From assembly GCF_000384335.2 (NCBI RefSeq), contig NZ_KQ031382.1, positions 1,736,001 through 1,800,000 on the forward strand: DNA of 64,000 nt, read 5' to 3'. This document shows, one piece after another, positions 16,296-25,049 of the stretch (its first letter is position 1; every line of letters starts with the position of its first letter). The position numbers and the translations under genes were made by a program. Below the pieces are notes generated by a model. The model worked only from the letters and a program-made list of their open reading frames with translations. It did not search any database and had not been told where the DNA came from. The DNA is from Hyphomicrobium sp. 99 (GTDB lineage: Bacteria > Pseudomonadota > Alphaproteobacteria > Rhizobiales > Hyphomicrobiaceae).

Positions 16296-18308
16296 GTGCG
16301 GGTGGTGACATTGACCTATCAGCTTTCGATCTCACCACCCGTCCCTGCACCTGCGCGCGCATACAAGGCGCGGCAGGTTGGAATAGTCGCAAGCCTTCTG
16401 GTGATCGCCGCTATCTACATGCTGGCGCCATTCCTGCCGGCTTGGCTCGTGGCGTGGCCGCGCGAATACATCTTGCCGGCCGCGAAATACCTGAGCTCCG
16501 GACTGAAGTGGATTTCAGAGAGCCACATCGTCGGCGACGTGGCGCTCAAGGATTTAACCCGCTCGCTTTCGGCCGTCATCGAATGGCCGACCAAGATCAT
16601 CCAGGTCGTCCTGGTCGATGGCATCTACAAGGGCTTCGGCTCCCAGCAGGTTACCATCGTGCCGCCGTTGTCATGGCTCGGGCTTTCGGTGGCCGCCGTG
16701 TTGCTCGGCTGGCGGCTGGCCGGTGCACGCCTCGCTTTTCTAACCGCGTTCAGCGCATGCTATCTGCTCGGCTTCGGCCTCTGGCGCAGCGCTATGCAGA
16801 CCATATCGCTTCTCACCATTGCGGTGCCAATTGGTGCCGGACTTGGGCTTTGGCTCGGCATCATGCTGTGGCGCCGCCCGAAGATTCAGACACCGGCACT
16901 GCTGGCCTTCGACCAGCTGCAGACCATGCCGATCTTCGCCTATTTGGTGCCGCTTATTGTCTTCTTCGGACTCGGCTATTCCCCCGCCATCCTGGCAACC
17001 GTCATCTTCGCCGTGCCGACGATGATCCGTACCACGGTGGCGGGCCTCAACCTTGCGCAAAATTCGATTGGCGAACTCGCCCACTCGGTTGGCTGCAACC
17101 GGCGGCAGGAGCTGTGGACGATCCTCATTCCGACAGCGCAGGCCGAACTGCGCGTGGGCATCAATCAGATCGTGATGCTGTCGTTTTCCTGCACCGTGCT
17201 GGCCTCGATGGTGGGAACCAACGGGTTGGGCTACGACATTTTAGTTGCCCTTAGGCAGCTCAATATCGGCCGCGGCCTCGAGGCAGGCCTGGGCATCACG
17301 CTGATGGCGATCCTGCTCGACCGGTTTTTCCAGAGCTCGGTCAAACGCGCTAGCGGCCGCCGCATCGCGCTGCGGAATTTCCTGATCATCATCGGCGCGG
17401 TGCTACTGGTGCCGACGGCCGCGTCGCTGTTCGTGCCGCAGCTGGCCGTATTCCCGGCCGAATGGAATGTATCGACGGGCTCCTTTGCCGACAACATCGT
17501 GGAATGGACCAACGTCAATCTGTTCTGGCTGATGGACGGCATCAAGAACGGGCTACTGATCCATGTACTGATCCCGGTCAAGACCTTCATGGTTGGCATT
17601 CCATGGATCGTGGGCGTGCTGTTCGTTTCGCTGCTTGGCTATCTCATCGGCGGGTGGAGGCGGGCGCTGCTCGTGGGCTCGCTGATGCTCGCGATCGCGG
17701 CGGTTGGCCTGTGGCAGGTGACCATGCTGACGATCTACCTCTGCTCCGTCGCGGTGGTCACGGCTTCCCTGTTCGGCATTCCGCTCGGCATCCTTGCCGG
17801 CCGTAGCCGCACCGCCGCCGGCATCATCATGCCTATCGTCGATACGCTGCAGACGCTGCCAGCCTTCGTCTACCTCATCCCAGTGATCATGTTCTTCGGT
17901 GCCGGCGAATTCCCTGCGTTCGTAGCCATCACCGCCTATGCGATCTGCCCGGCTATTCGCTTCACCGAACTCGGCATCCGCGGAGTTCCGGAGTCGCTCA
18001 AGGAAGCGGGCACGCAGCTCGGCATGACCTCGCTGCAGCGGTTGTTCAAGATCGAGCTGCCAACGGCAGCGCCACAAGTGCTGCTGGGTTTGAACGGCAC
18101 CATCGTCATGGCGCTGGCCATGCTGGTGGTCACCGCGCTCATCGGCACCAAGGACCTGGGCCGCGAGACGCTGAGCGCGCTGGCCAAGGTCGACCCCGGT
18201 CAGGGCCTCACAGGAGGCCTGGCGATCGCATGCCTGGCCGTGATCGCCAATCGCCTTGTGGGCGGGCTCGCCGAAATCCGCCTCGCCGCCCAGACACCCC
18301 GTTCCTAA
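16296..18308 (+). CDS. fused double ABC permease, ProW type
   Basis: This 670-residue inner-membrane protein is two ProW-like permeases joined head to tail. Each half carries six or more membrane segments and an ATPase-coupling loop: GCNRRQELWTILIPTAQAE near residue 270 and GMTSLQRLFKIELPTAAPQ near residue 580. Most betaine importers use a homodimer of one permease of about 280-350 residues, so the fusion allows the two halves to differ. The GTG start at 16296 lies ten bases after the receptor gene; internal GTG/TTG codons a few residues later are possible alternatives. It forms the channel of the importer with the receptor upstream and the ATPase at 19.9-21.0 kb. Confidence 0.87.
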   Translation: MRVVTLTYQLSISPPVPAPARAYKARQVGIVASLLVIAAIYMLAPFLPAWLVAWPREYILPAAKYLSSGLKWISESHIVGDVALKDLTRSLSAVIEWPTKIIQVVLVDGIYKGFGSQQVTIVPPLSWLGLSVAAVLLGWRLAGARLAFLTAFSACYLLGFGLWRSAMQTISLLTIAVPIGAGLGLWLGIMLWRRPKIQTPALLAFDQLQTMPIFAYLVPLIVFFGLGYSPAILATVIFAVPTMIRTTVAGLNLAQNSIGELAHSVGCNRRQELWTILIPTAQAELRVGINQIVMLSFSCTVLASMVGTNGLGYDILVALRQLNIGRGLEAGLGITLMAILLDRFFQSSVKRASGRRIALRNFLIIIGAVLLVPTAASLFVPQLAVFPAEWNVSTGSFADNIVEWTNVNLFWLMDGIKNGLLIHVLIPVKTFMVGIPWIVGVLFVSLLGYLIGGWRRALLVGSLMLAIAAVGLWQVTMLTIYLCSVAVVTASLFGIPLGILAGRSRTAAGIIMPIVDTLQTLPAFVYLIPVIMFFGAGEFPAFVAITAYAICPAIRFTELGIRGVPESLKEAGTQLGMTSLQRLFKIELPTAAPQVLLGLNGTIVMALAMLVVTALIGTKDLGRETLSALAKVDPGQGLTGGLAIACLAVIANRLVGGLAEIRLAAQTPRS

Positions 18309-18329
18309 TCGTGATGGAATAGAGAATAC

Positions 18330-19928
18330 ATGACCTATCAATACATCATCGTCGGTGCCGGTTCGGCCGGCTGCGTGTTGGCGGAGCGTCTCAGCGCCGA
18401 TCCGAAAAACCGGGTCCTACTGCTTGAGGCCGGTAACTGGGACCGCAAGCCGCTCATCCACATTCCGGCCGCGCTGCCGGCAGTGGCCCCGAACCTGAAG
18501 TTGAACTGGGGCTATTACACCGAGCCGGAGCCGCATCTTCACAACCGCTCGCTGTTCTGGCCACGCGGCAAGACGATCGGCGGGTCGAGTTCGATCAACG
18601 GTATGGTCTATACGCGCGGCAATGCCGGCGACTACGACCGCTGGGCCAATCTGGGTGCCGAGGGCTGGTCTCACCGGGAGGTGTTGCCCTACTTCAAGCG
18701 TGTCGAGGCCAATGAGCGGGGAGCCGGCCAGCATCATGGCGCGGACGGCCTGCTGCGGGTCACACGCGCGCGCCGTACGTCTGCATTGTGCGACATGTTC
18801 GTGGATGCCGGAAAGCAGGCCGGCTATAAGCTCAGCGACGATTTCAACGGCGAGGACCAGGAAGGCTTCGGCGATTTCGATGCAACCGTCTATCGCGGGC
18901 GGCGCTGGAGCACGGCGACTGCCTTCCTGCGGCGCGCGCGGGCACGTCGCAACCTTACCGTCATCACCGGTGCGCTGGCTTCGCGCGTTCTATGGAAAGG
19001 CTCGCGGGCGGTCGGCGTGGAGTATCGTCGCCGCAACAAGATCGAACAGGCGCATTGCGAAGGCGAGGTCATCCTGTCGGGCGGGACGATCAACTCTCCG
19101 CAACTGCTGCAGCTTTCGGGCGTCGGCCCAGCCGACCATCTGCGCAAACTAGGTATTCCGGTGGTGGCCGACCGCGCGCAGGTGGGAGAGAACCTGCAGG
19201 ACCATCTGTGCGTCTGCCTGATGTCGCGGATCACCAAGCCAATCAGCCACTATCGCTGGCTGCATCCGGTTCGCGGCACGGCCGTGGCATTGCAATATGC
19301 AGCGACCCGGACCGGGCTCGCCGCGCAGGCGCCGCTGTCAACGGGGGCGTTCCTGAAGAGCAGTCCCGAGCTTCAATATCCCGACCTGCAATTGCATCTG
19401 ACACCAGCGCTGGTTACCAGCCACGACAGCTCGTGGCCGAATGAGCACGGCCTGACCATCTACATCAATCACGGCTATCCGGCGAGCCGCGGCTCAGTGC
19501 GGGCGGCAAGCAGCGATGCCGGTATGCATCCGCGCATTTTCGCCAACTATCTCTCTGCACCCGGGGACCTGCCGATGCTGCGGCAGGGCGTGAAGATGAC
19601 TATGGACGTTTTGGCGCAAAATGCCTTCGACGGGGTGCGCGGCACGGCGCTGACGCTGCGTCATGGTCCGGTTTCGGACGCTGAGATCGACGAGTTCATC
19701 CGCGCTCAGGCAGAGACCGTCTACCACCCCGTCGGCACCTGCCGCATGGGCAAGGACGACGACGCCGTCGTCGATCCTCAGCTGAAAGTGAACGGGGTCG
19801 AGGGCCTGCGCGTGGCCGACGCCTCGGTGATGCCCGCGCTGATCAACGGCAACACCAACGCCCCAACGATCATGATCGCGGATCGCGCCAGTGACATCAT
19901 TCTTGGGATTGGCGAATACAGCAGATGA
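18330..19928 (+). CDS. GMC-family FAD oxidoreductase (choline dehydrogenase-like)
   Basis: This 532-residue flavoprotein belongs to the glucose-methanol-choline family. The FAD-binding motif YIIVGAGSAGCVLAERL is at the N-terminus, GMC signature 1 (RGKTIGGSSSINGMVY) at about residues 85-100, signature 2 (SGGTINSPQLLQLSG) near 250, and the catalytic His in YHPVGTCRMG near 468. It oxidises an alcohol to an aldehyde, and the aldehyde dehydrogenase at 13.6 kb is its probable partner. It sits between the permease and the ATPase genes of the importer, which ties it to the imported substrate. Choline is one candidate; other hydroxylated amines cannot be excluded. Confidence 0.88.
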   Translation: MTYQYIIVGAGSAGCVLAERLSADPKNRVLLLEAGNWDRKPLIHIPAALPAVAPNLKLNWGYYTEPEPHLHNRSLFWPRGKTIGGSSSINGMVYTRGNAGDYDRWANLGAEGWSHREVLPYFKRVEANERGAGQHHGADGLLRVTRARRTSALCDMFVDAGKQAGYKLSDDFNGEDQEGFGDFDATVYRGRRWSTATAFLRRARARRNLTVITGALASRVLWKGSRAVGVEYRRRNKIEQAHCEGEVILSGGTINSPQLLQLSGVGPADHLRKLGIPVVADRAQVGENLQDHLCVCLMSRITKPISHYRWLHPVRGTAVALQYAATRTGLAAQAPLSTGAFLKSSPELQYPDLQLHLTPALVTSHDSSWPNEHGLTIYINHGYPASRGSVRAASSDAGMHPRIFANYLSAPGDLPMLRQGVKMTMDVLAQNAFDGVRGTALTLRHGPVSDAEIDEFIRAQAETVYHPVGTCRMGKDDDAVVDPQLKVNGVEGLRVADASVMPALINGNTNAPTIMIADRASDIILGIGEYSR

Positions 19929-19932
19929 CCGC

Positions 19933-20982
19933 ATGAACAAGACCCAGACGAAACCGAAGCTATTGGTCCGTGGCCTATGGAAGATTTACGGCCCGGGTGC
20001 CGATTCCATCTTCGCGGGGAGGGAAACGCCACCGACGGACGAGGAGCTTCTCAAGCACAATCTGTTCGGTGCCGTCCGCGGCGCGTCCTTCGAGATCTGG
20101 CCGGGCGAGCTGATCACGGTGATGGGCCTGTCGGGCAGCGGCAAGTCGACTCTCGTGCGGACGGTCAGTCGTCTGATCGAGCCCACCTATGGCCAAGTGT
20201 GGATCGACGACGAGGACCTGCTGGCCGCCTCGCCCAAGCGCCTGATCGAGCTGCGCCGCCACCGTATGGGTATGGTGTTCCAGAACTACGCTCTGCTTCC
20301 GCACCGCACGGTGCTGGAGAATGTGGCGCTGCCCCTGGAGGTGCGCGGCGAAAGCAAGGCCAAGCGGGAGGAACGGGCGCGGCAGATGGTGGAGCTCGTG
20401 GGTCTCAAGGACCGCATCGAGCATTTCCCGACGCAGCTTTCCGGCGGCCAGCAGCAGCGTGTCGGCATAGCCCGCTCGCTTGCTGTCGACCCCGACATCT
20501 GGTTCCTCGACGAGCCTTTCTCGGCGCTCGATCCATTGATCCGCCACGAGCTGCAGGAGGAGCTGCTGCGGCTGCAGAAGATCGTCAAGAAGACGATCCT
20601 GTTCATCACGCATGACTTCGACGAGGCGATACGGCTGGCCAATCGCATAGTCATCATGGAAGGCGGCCGTATCGTCCAGATCGGCACGCCCGAGGACATC
20701 GTGCTCAATCCCAAGGATGATTACATCGCGAACTTCACCAAGAATGTGCGGCGCGCCAACGTCATCTCCATCGGGTCGCTGGCGAAGCCGATCGGTGACG
20801 TGACGGGCATCGGCACGACCGTGCCCGCGACGGCCAGGGTAATCGATGTGGCCGAGAAGGTGCTCGCGGCGCTCGGCCCGGTCGGCGTTGTGGACGCCAC
20901 TGGAGCAGTGATCGGCGCAGTGACGCGCGAGGTTGTGATCGCCGTGCTGCTCGAACGGCCGGCCGGCGCTACAGCGGCCTGA
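19933..20982 (+). CDS. ABC transporter ATPase, ProV/OpuAA type
   Basis: This 349-residue ATPase powers the betaine-type importer. Walker A is GLSGSGKST, the signature is LSGGQQQRVG, and Walker B with the catalytic Glu is WFLDEPF. A C-terminal part (about residues 275-345) resembles a single CBS-like regulatory region, shorter than the paired CBS domains of OpuAA that sense ionic strength. The ATG at 19933 lies four bases after the GMC stop. The ATPase is the last gene of the run, separated from the permease by the GMC gene, an uncommon order. Confidence 0.9.
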   Translation: MNKTQTKPKLLVRGLWKIYGPGADSIFAGRETPPTDEELLKHNLFGAVRGASFEIWPGELITVMGLSGSGKSTLVRTVSRLIEPTYGQVWIDDEDLLAASPKRLIELRRHRMGMVFQNYALLPHRTVLENVALPLEVRGESKAKREERARQMVELVGLKDRIEHFPTQLSGGQQQRVGIARSLAVDPDIWFLDEPFSALDPLIRHELQEELLRLQKIVKKTILFITHDFDEAIRLANRIVIMEGGRIVQIGTPEDIVLNPKDDYIANFTKNVRRANVISIGSLAKPIGDVTGIGTTVPATARVIDVAEKVLAALGPVGVVDATGAVIGAVTREVVIAVLLERPAGATAA

Positions 20983-21812
20983 ACTGGAACAGGCATTTCC
21001 GTCACGTAGCGTTGCGTTCTCTAAGCCGGCTCATATCTTGCACTCTCAAGGACACCGCGGCGGCGGACCTACGCTCGAAGATGAGCTTGCGTGCTCCTCC
21101 CGCACTGACCTCTGGACAGGTTTCTCTGAGCCGGAAGGAGGAGCCTTCCTTCCGTTTACCTCGACGGTGATGTATGCCGTCGAAGCGGGCCGCGATTGTC
21201 ATCCGCGGGGGCTATGGGGCTTCTGCAGGCCGACGAATGCCCGATGGCTTTCGAAACCCACGGCCTGAAATCACAGAACGACTCCTTCTGGCCCATCGCG
21301 TCAACTGATGGTTGTCTGCTTTCGAGTGCGTCTCGGACGCTATCGAGGCCAATCCGAACAACGGGGCTTTGGACGACCGGACGTCCGCTTTCTCGGCAAA
21401 GCTGCCTTCAGCGACTGTCGTCTTTGCCGAGATAGCGGACATCCAACGCTCGATCGCGAATACCAGTCATGTCGGTTCGTGGCGCGTCAGCTGCTCATCG
21501 GTAAGCGGACGTTGCTGGTTTGCAGCTATGGGCCACAAGCGGACGTTGATGGAATTTGAAAAACGTCGGGGTTGCCTAAATTCGGGCGCGATGATCGAAA
21601 GTCAGCCCTCTGCAAGTGGCAGGTGTTGCGGAGCGCGCAGGCAAGCCGTCGATTCGATGTATCCAATCCCGAAGGCTCGCGTTTGTGTATTGGCCTCCAT
21701 TATCAACTAAAGCGGCGGCCGCCGCGACCGGCACCAAGGCGTAAGCCGAGGTAGCGCGATGCTGTTTGGGCGTTTTCAAGAGGTTGCGTTCGATGTTGGG
21801 CCTGTCTGTTCT
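20983..21812. repeat. 830-bp intergenic region with degenerate dispersed repeats
   Basis: No gene is supported here. Between about 21270 and 21560 there are several degenerate pieces related to the TCTGC...TGGCCCAAAGCGGAC element seen at 5.35 kb, for example TTCTGGCCCATCGCG and ATGGGCCACAAGCGGACG. All reading frames through the stretch give peptides of the kind that are commonly misannotated from this element. The region separates module A from module B and may be a scar of recombination. Confidence 0.45.
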
Positions 21813-22481
21813 TCAGTTGATCATCATCCCAAATACTTCGTCAATTAACTCGAAGGCGCGTCTTTCAATCTGCCGGGCATGGCTCTCGGCATAGACTGTC
21901 GCTTCTTGCAGTGCGAATTTATCTGGACCGGTCATCGATGTCCGGTACGCGGCCCACTGATGCAAAAGATCGCTCGATATCTCGGGGTGAAATTGAACTC
22001 CGACAGCCGATCCCTGGCGGAAAGCTTGGATCGTGTTCTGGTCGCTGGCAAAAATCTCAACGCCCTCAGGCAGAGTGATGGAATCGCCATGCCAGCGCAG
22101 CCAAGGACCTTCCCAGATTGAATTGACGGCGTGGTCGTTGACCATCCAGCCGCGATACCGATGGCCCATGGGCGCAACCGTTCCACCCAATGCCGTGGCC
22201 ATCAGCTGCGCGCCGAAGCAAATGCCAAAAACGGGAACGGAGTTGGCCATGAGCCGCCGCATCAGAGCGCGCTGGCGCGCAATCCATTGAACATGCGTCT
22301 CATAGACCCCGCGACGAGAGCCGAGGAAGATGACGACATCATCGACAATGTGCGCAAGATCCGTCGTGACCACATCTTTCGGCGATAAGACTTGCCGGCA
22401 GGTCCAGCCTTTGGCGCTAATATATTTTTCGACCAATCCGGCAGGACCGTATGCACTGTTCTGAATAACAGTAACTTTCAT
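21813..22481 (-). CDS. class-I glutamine amidotransferase (gamma-glutamyl hydrolase-like)
   Basis: This 222-residue protein has the class-I amidotransferase triad: Cys88 in GICFGAQLMA, and His-x-Glu in VQFHPEIS. No synthetase domain is attached. Free-standing members act as gamma-glutamyl hydrolases in amine catabolism, as PuuD does for putrescine or, as I recall, AtdA2/TdnT in aniline degradation. A glutamine-synthetase-like ligase gene lies two genes upstream in the same direction, which supports that role. I choose the ATG at 22481 because an AAGTGAG stretch lies at good distance; a GTG three codons upstream is also possible. Confidence 0.82.
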   Translation of the reverse strand: MKVTVIQNSAYGPAGLVEKYISAKGWTCRQVLSPKDVVTTDLAHIVDDVVIFLGSRRGVYETHVQWIARQRALMRRLMANSVPVFGICFGAQLMATALGGTVAPMGHRYRGWMVNDHAVNSIWEGPWLRWHGDSITLPEGVEIFASDQNTIQAFRQGSAVGVQFHPEISSDLLHQWAAYRTSMTGPDKFALQEATVYAESHARQIERRAFELIDEVFGMMIN

Positions 22482-22526
22482 AGTGCTCACTTGAATGTCG
22501 TTTGCGGGACGTCGTCGGTGTGACCT

Positions 22527-23465
22527 TCAGCGCCAAAGCTTACCGGTATCGAAGCGTTCGCCGCGAATTCGAAGATCGAAGATGTCGGGGCGATGGTAGT
22601 GTCCCGTCACGTCGAAGAGCTGGCGGTTTTCGTAAACTTCTTGGACGTCGATGGTGTGTGTGATGAGCCCCTCCAGGCCGACAGCCGGCGCGATAACGGT
22701 CGTTCCATCCGGCGCGACCAGCGATGAGCCCCCGTTAAAGATGACGTCATGGCCTTGAGCGATGAGTTCAGCTTTGAAAGGAAAATCATCGGGAATATCG
22801 CTCATTGAGAGCAATCCGTGCACGCTCAACGACCACACGCGTCCTTCGCGCGCCGTCGCGCCGACGATCCCCTCGGCCACGGCGGCATTGCCGGGCCAGA
22901 GGCTGATGTGGAGTTCCTCGCCACCGCTGTAGAGGGCGAAGCGCGCCATCGGCATCCAGTTCTCCCAGCAGCAGAGCCCGCCGACTTGGACGCCCGCGAT
23001 GCGATGAGTCCGCAGCTGATGCGCGTCGCCGGGAGCCCAGCACAGCCGTTCGTCATGCGTCGGCATCAGCTTGCGATGTACGCCGAGCAAGCCCTCCTTC
23101 GCGTCGATCTTGAGCAACGAGCAGTAAAGCGTGCCACGCCCGATGCTGCTGCCACGTTCGTTGAAGCCGAGGAAAACGGAGACACCGTAATCGCGGGCGG
23201 CTTCAACGATCTGCTGCACTTCCGGAGAGTCCGCCTCCATCGAGGCTTCGAGGAAGCGGGCGTACGCATTGCTTTGCATCGGATTGCCGAACGACGCCGC
23301 GTCCGTTCGGCACAACCAAAAAGGATAGCCACTGACGAATGCCTCGGGAAAAGCGAGAAGATCGACCTTCTCGCTCGCCGCCTGCCGGATTGTATCGATG
23401 ACCTTTGCAATAGTCGCAGGCTTGTTGAGCCACACGGGGCGGATCTGAGCAGCAGCGATTTTCAA
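22527..23465 (-). CDS. nitrilase
   Basis: This 312-residue enzyme is a true nitrilase-branch member of the carbon-nitrogen hydrolase family, converting a nitrile to its acid and ammonia. The catalytic residues can be placed: Glu in AFPEAFVSGYPFW, Lys in HRKLMPTHDERL, and Cys166 in CCWENWMP. The start is a TTG, which is supported by a perfect AGGAGG five bases upstream and by the MKIAAAQ-like N-terminus usual for the family. It lies between the amidotransferase and the ligase genes, so ammonia or a carboxylate released from a nitrile may feed the same pathway. Some relatives also hydrolyse amides. Confidence 0.87.
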   Translation of the reverse strand: MKIAAAQIRPVWLNKPATIAKVIDTIRQAASEKVDLLAFPEAFVSGYPFWLCRTDAASFGNPMQSNAYARFLEASMEADSPEVQQIVEAARDYGVSVFLGFNERGSSIGRGTLYCSLLKIDAKEGLLGVHRKLMPTHDERLCWAPGDAHQLRTHRIAGVQVGGLCCWENWMPMARFALYSGGEELHISLWPGNAAVAEGIVGATAREGRVWSLSVHGLLSMSDIPDDFPFKAELIAQGHDVIFNGGSSLVAPDGTTVIAPAVGLEGLITHTIDVQEVYENRQLFDVTGHYHRPDIFDLRIRGERFDTGKLWR

Positions 23466-23510
23466 TACGGCCTCCTGGACGTGACACTTCGAAAGATTTG
23501 ACGTCCAAGC

Positions 23511-24962
23511 TTAATACATCTCGAAATATTCCTTTTGCTCCCAATCGGTGACGGCTGCCAGAAAACGCCCAACCTCGTAATCTTTCAGCATGACCATATA
23601 ATTCCAGAATTTTTCTCCGAGGGCCTCGCGAATGACCGCGTCTTTTCGAAATCCCTCGATGGCCTCCATCAGGCTACGAGGCAGGACGGGTGCATCAGCC
23701 AGGTACGCCGCCAATGCCGGCTTGCCCGGGTCTTTCTTCGTGGCCACCCCATCGAGTCCGGCGATGAGCTGCGAGGCTATGTAGAGATATGGATTGGCCG
23801 TCGGTTCACCGATCCTGTTTTCGACGCGGGAGGCCGGATCGCCCGGGCCACCGATCACGCGCACCATCGCACCGCGATTTTCGAGCGCCCATCCGGCTTT
23901 AAATGGCGCGAAGCCATCCGGCCGCTGCCGCTTGTAGCCATTGATCGTCGGCGTCGTCATGAGAGATGTTCCTGCCGCGTGCTGCAGAATACCGCCAACG
24001 TAGTTCATACCAAAGTCGGATAGCGGTCCCTCGCCATCCTCAGCCATGAAAATATTCGTCTTGTCCGCAATGCGCCGGATCGATTGGTGCATGTGCCAAC
24101 CACTGGGAAATACATTCGGAATTTGCGGATGGGCCATGAATGTGGCGTGATAACCGTTGCGGCGGCATATCTGCTTAACAGCCGATCGAAAGAGCAGCGC
24201 GCTATCGGCGGCCTTCATAGCCGTCATCGGACTGAATGTTATCTCGCATTGGCCGGGGCCCCACTCATCCTCGACGGTCGCAAGCGGCAAACCGAGCGCC
24301 TCCAAATTGGATTGAAGCAGGCGCAGCACAGGATCGATCTCGTCCCCCCGGTTCTCGGTCAGATACTGATATCCATGCGACAGCATCGAGACGAGCGGCG
24401 GCTCCGGGGGGTATCCGCTTTCTTCGGGCTTTAAGCGCGCGTCTTCAAGCTTGAAGATATAGAACTCGAACTCAAGTCCGACGACCATCTCAAGGCCCTT
24501 CTCCTCCAACCGTTCGATCTGAGCGCGGAGGATCTGGCGCGTGGAAAGCGGGCAGGGCGTGCCATTCGAAAGGTAGGCATCGCTAATGATCCAACCGGTG
24601 TCGGGCGCCCAGGGCAAAACGTGAAACGTCAACGGATCGGGCACAAGGACGCCGTCCGGCAAGCCGATCATCTCGGGGATATTGAGATTATTGGAATCGC
24701 CGAAAGGCGTTACGATCGGATGGTTGGTCGTGTCGAAAATTGCGGTGACGAGCTGGAAATCCTTGCCGCTGCGCAAGCTCGACTTGAACTCGGCGGCCGT
24801 GACGGTTTTGCCGCGCACGATGCCGTGCTGATCGCCCCACCCGATGCGGACGTATTTTATGTTCTCAGCCTCGATCCGGGCGAGCACTTCTACAGCCGCG
24901 CGTTTCTGCTCCTCGCTCCAGAGCCCGTGATCTTCAATGAACTGTGGTTGTCTTACGGCCAT
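23511..24962 (-). CDS. glutamine synthetase-like ligase (gamma-glutamylamine synthetase candidate)
   Basis: This 483-residue protein has the glutamine synthetase fold, with the metal-binding Glu segment EDEWGPGQCEITF and the ATP/glutamate-binding segment starting NGYKRQRP and ending ENRGAMVR. The sequence differs from GlnA and resembles PuuA, GlnA-like polyamine ligases and gamma-glutamylanilide synthase, which join glutamate to an amine other than ammonia. The neighbouring amidotransferase, permease and RpiR regulator support an amine-catabolic role. The ATG at 24962 (MAVRQPQF) follows a GGAAA stretch and fits the family length. Substrate is inferred only as an amine. Confidence 0.83.
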   Translation of the reverse strand: MAVRQPQFIEDHGLWSEEQKRAAVEVLARIEAENIKYVRIGWGDQHGIVRGKTVTAAEFKSSLRSGKDFQLVTAIFDTTNHPIVTPFGDSNNLNIPEMIGLPDGVLVPDPLTFHVLPWAPDTGWIISDAYLSNGTPCPLSTRQILRAQIERLEEKGLEMVVGLEFEFYIFKLEDARLKPEESGYPPEPPLVSMLSHGYQYLTENRGDEIDPVLRLLQSNLEALGLPLATVEDEWGPGQCEITFSPMTAMKAADSALLFRSAVKQICRRNGYHATFMAHPQIPNVFPSGWHMHQSIRRIADKTNIFMAEDGEGPLSDFGMNYVGGILQHAAGTSLMTTPTINGYKRQRPDGFAPFKAGWALENRGAMVRVIGGPGDPASRVENRIGEPTANPYLYIASQLIAGLDGVATKKDPGKPALAAYLADAPVLPRSLMEAIEGFRKDAVIREALGEKFWNYMVMLKDYEVGRFLAAVTDWEQKEYFEMY

Positions 24963-25049
24963 TTTCCTGTCCCTCGATTGTGATCCGTGATCGTTCCTTG
25001 CTTCGGCGCGCGTCTCGCGCCGAAGCAACCAATTCCATCGTCCCATGTA

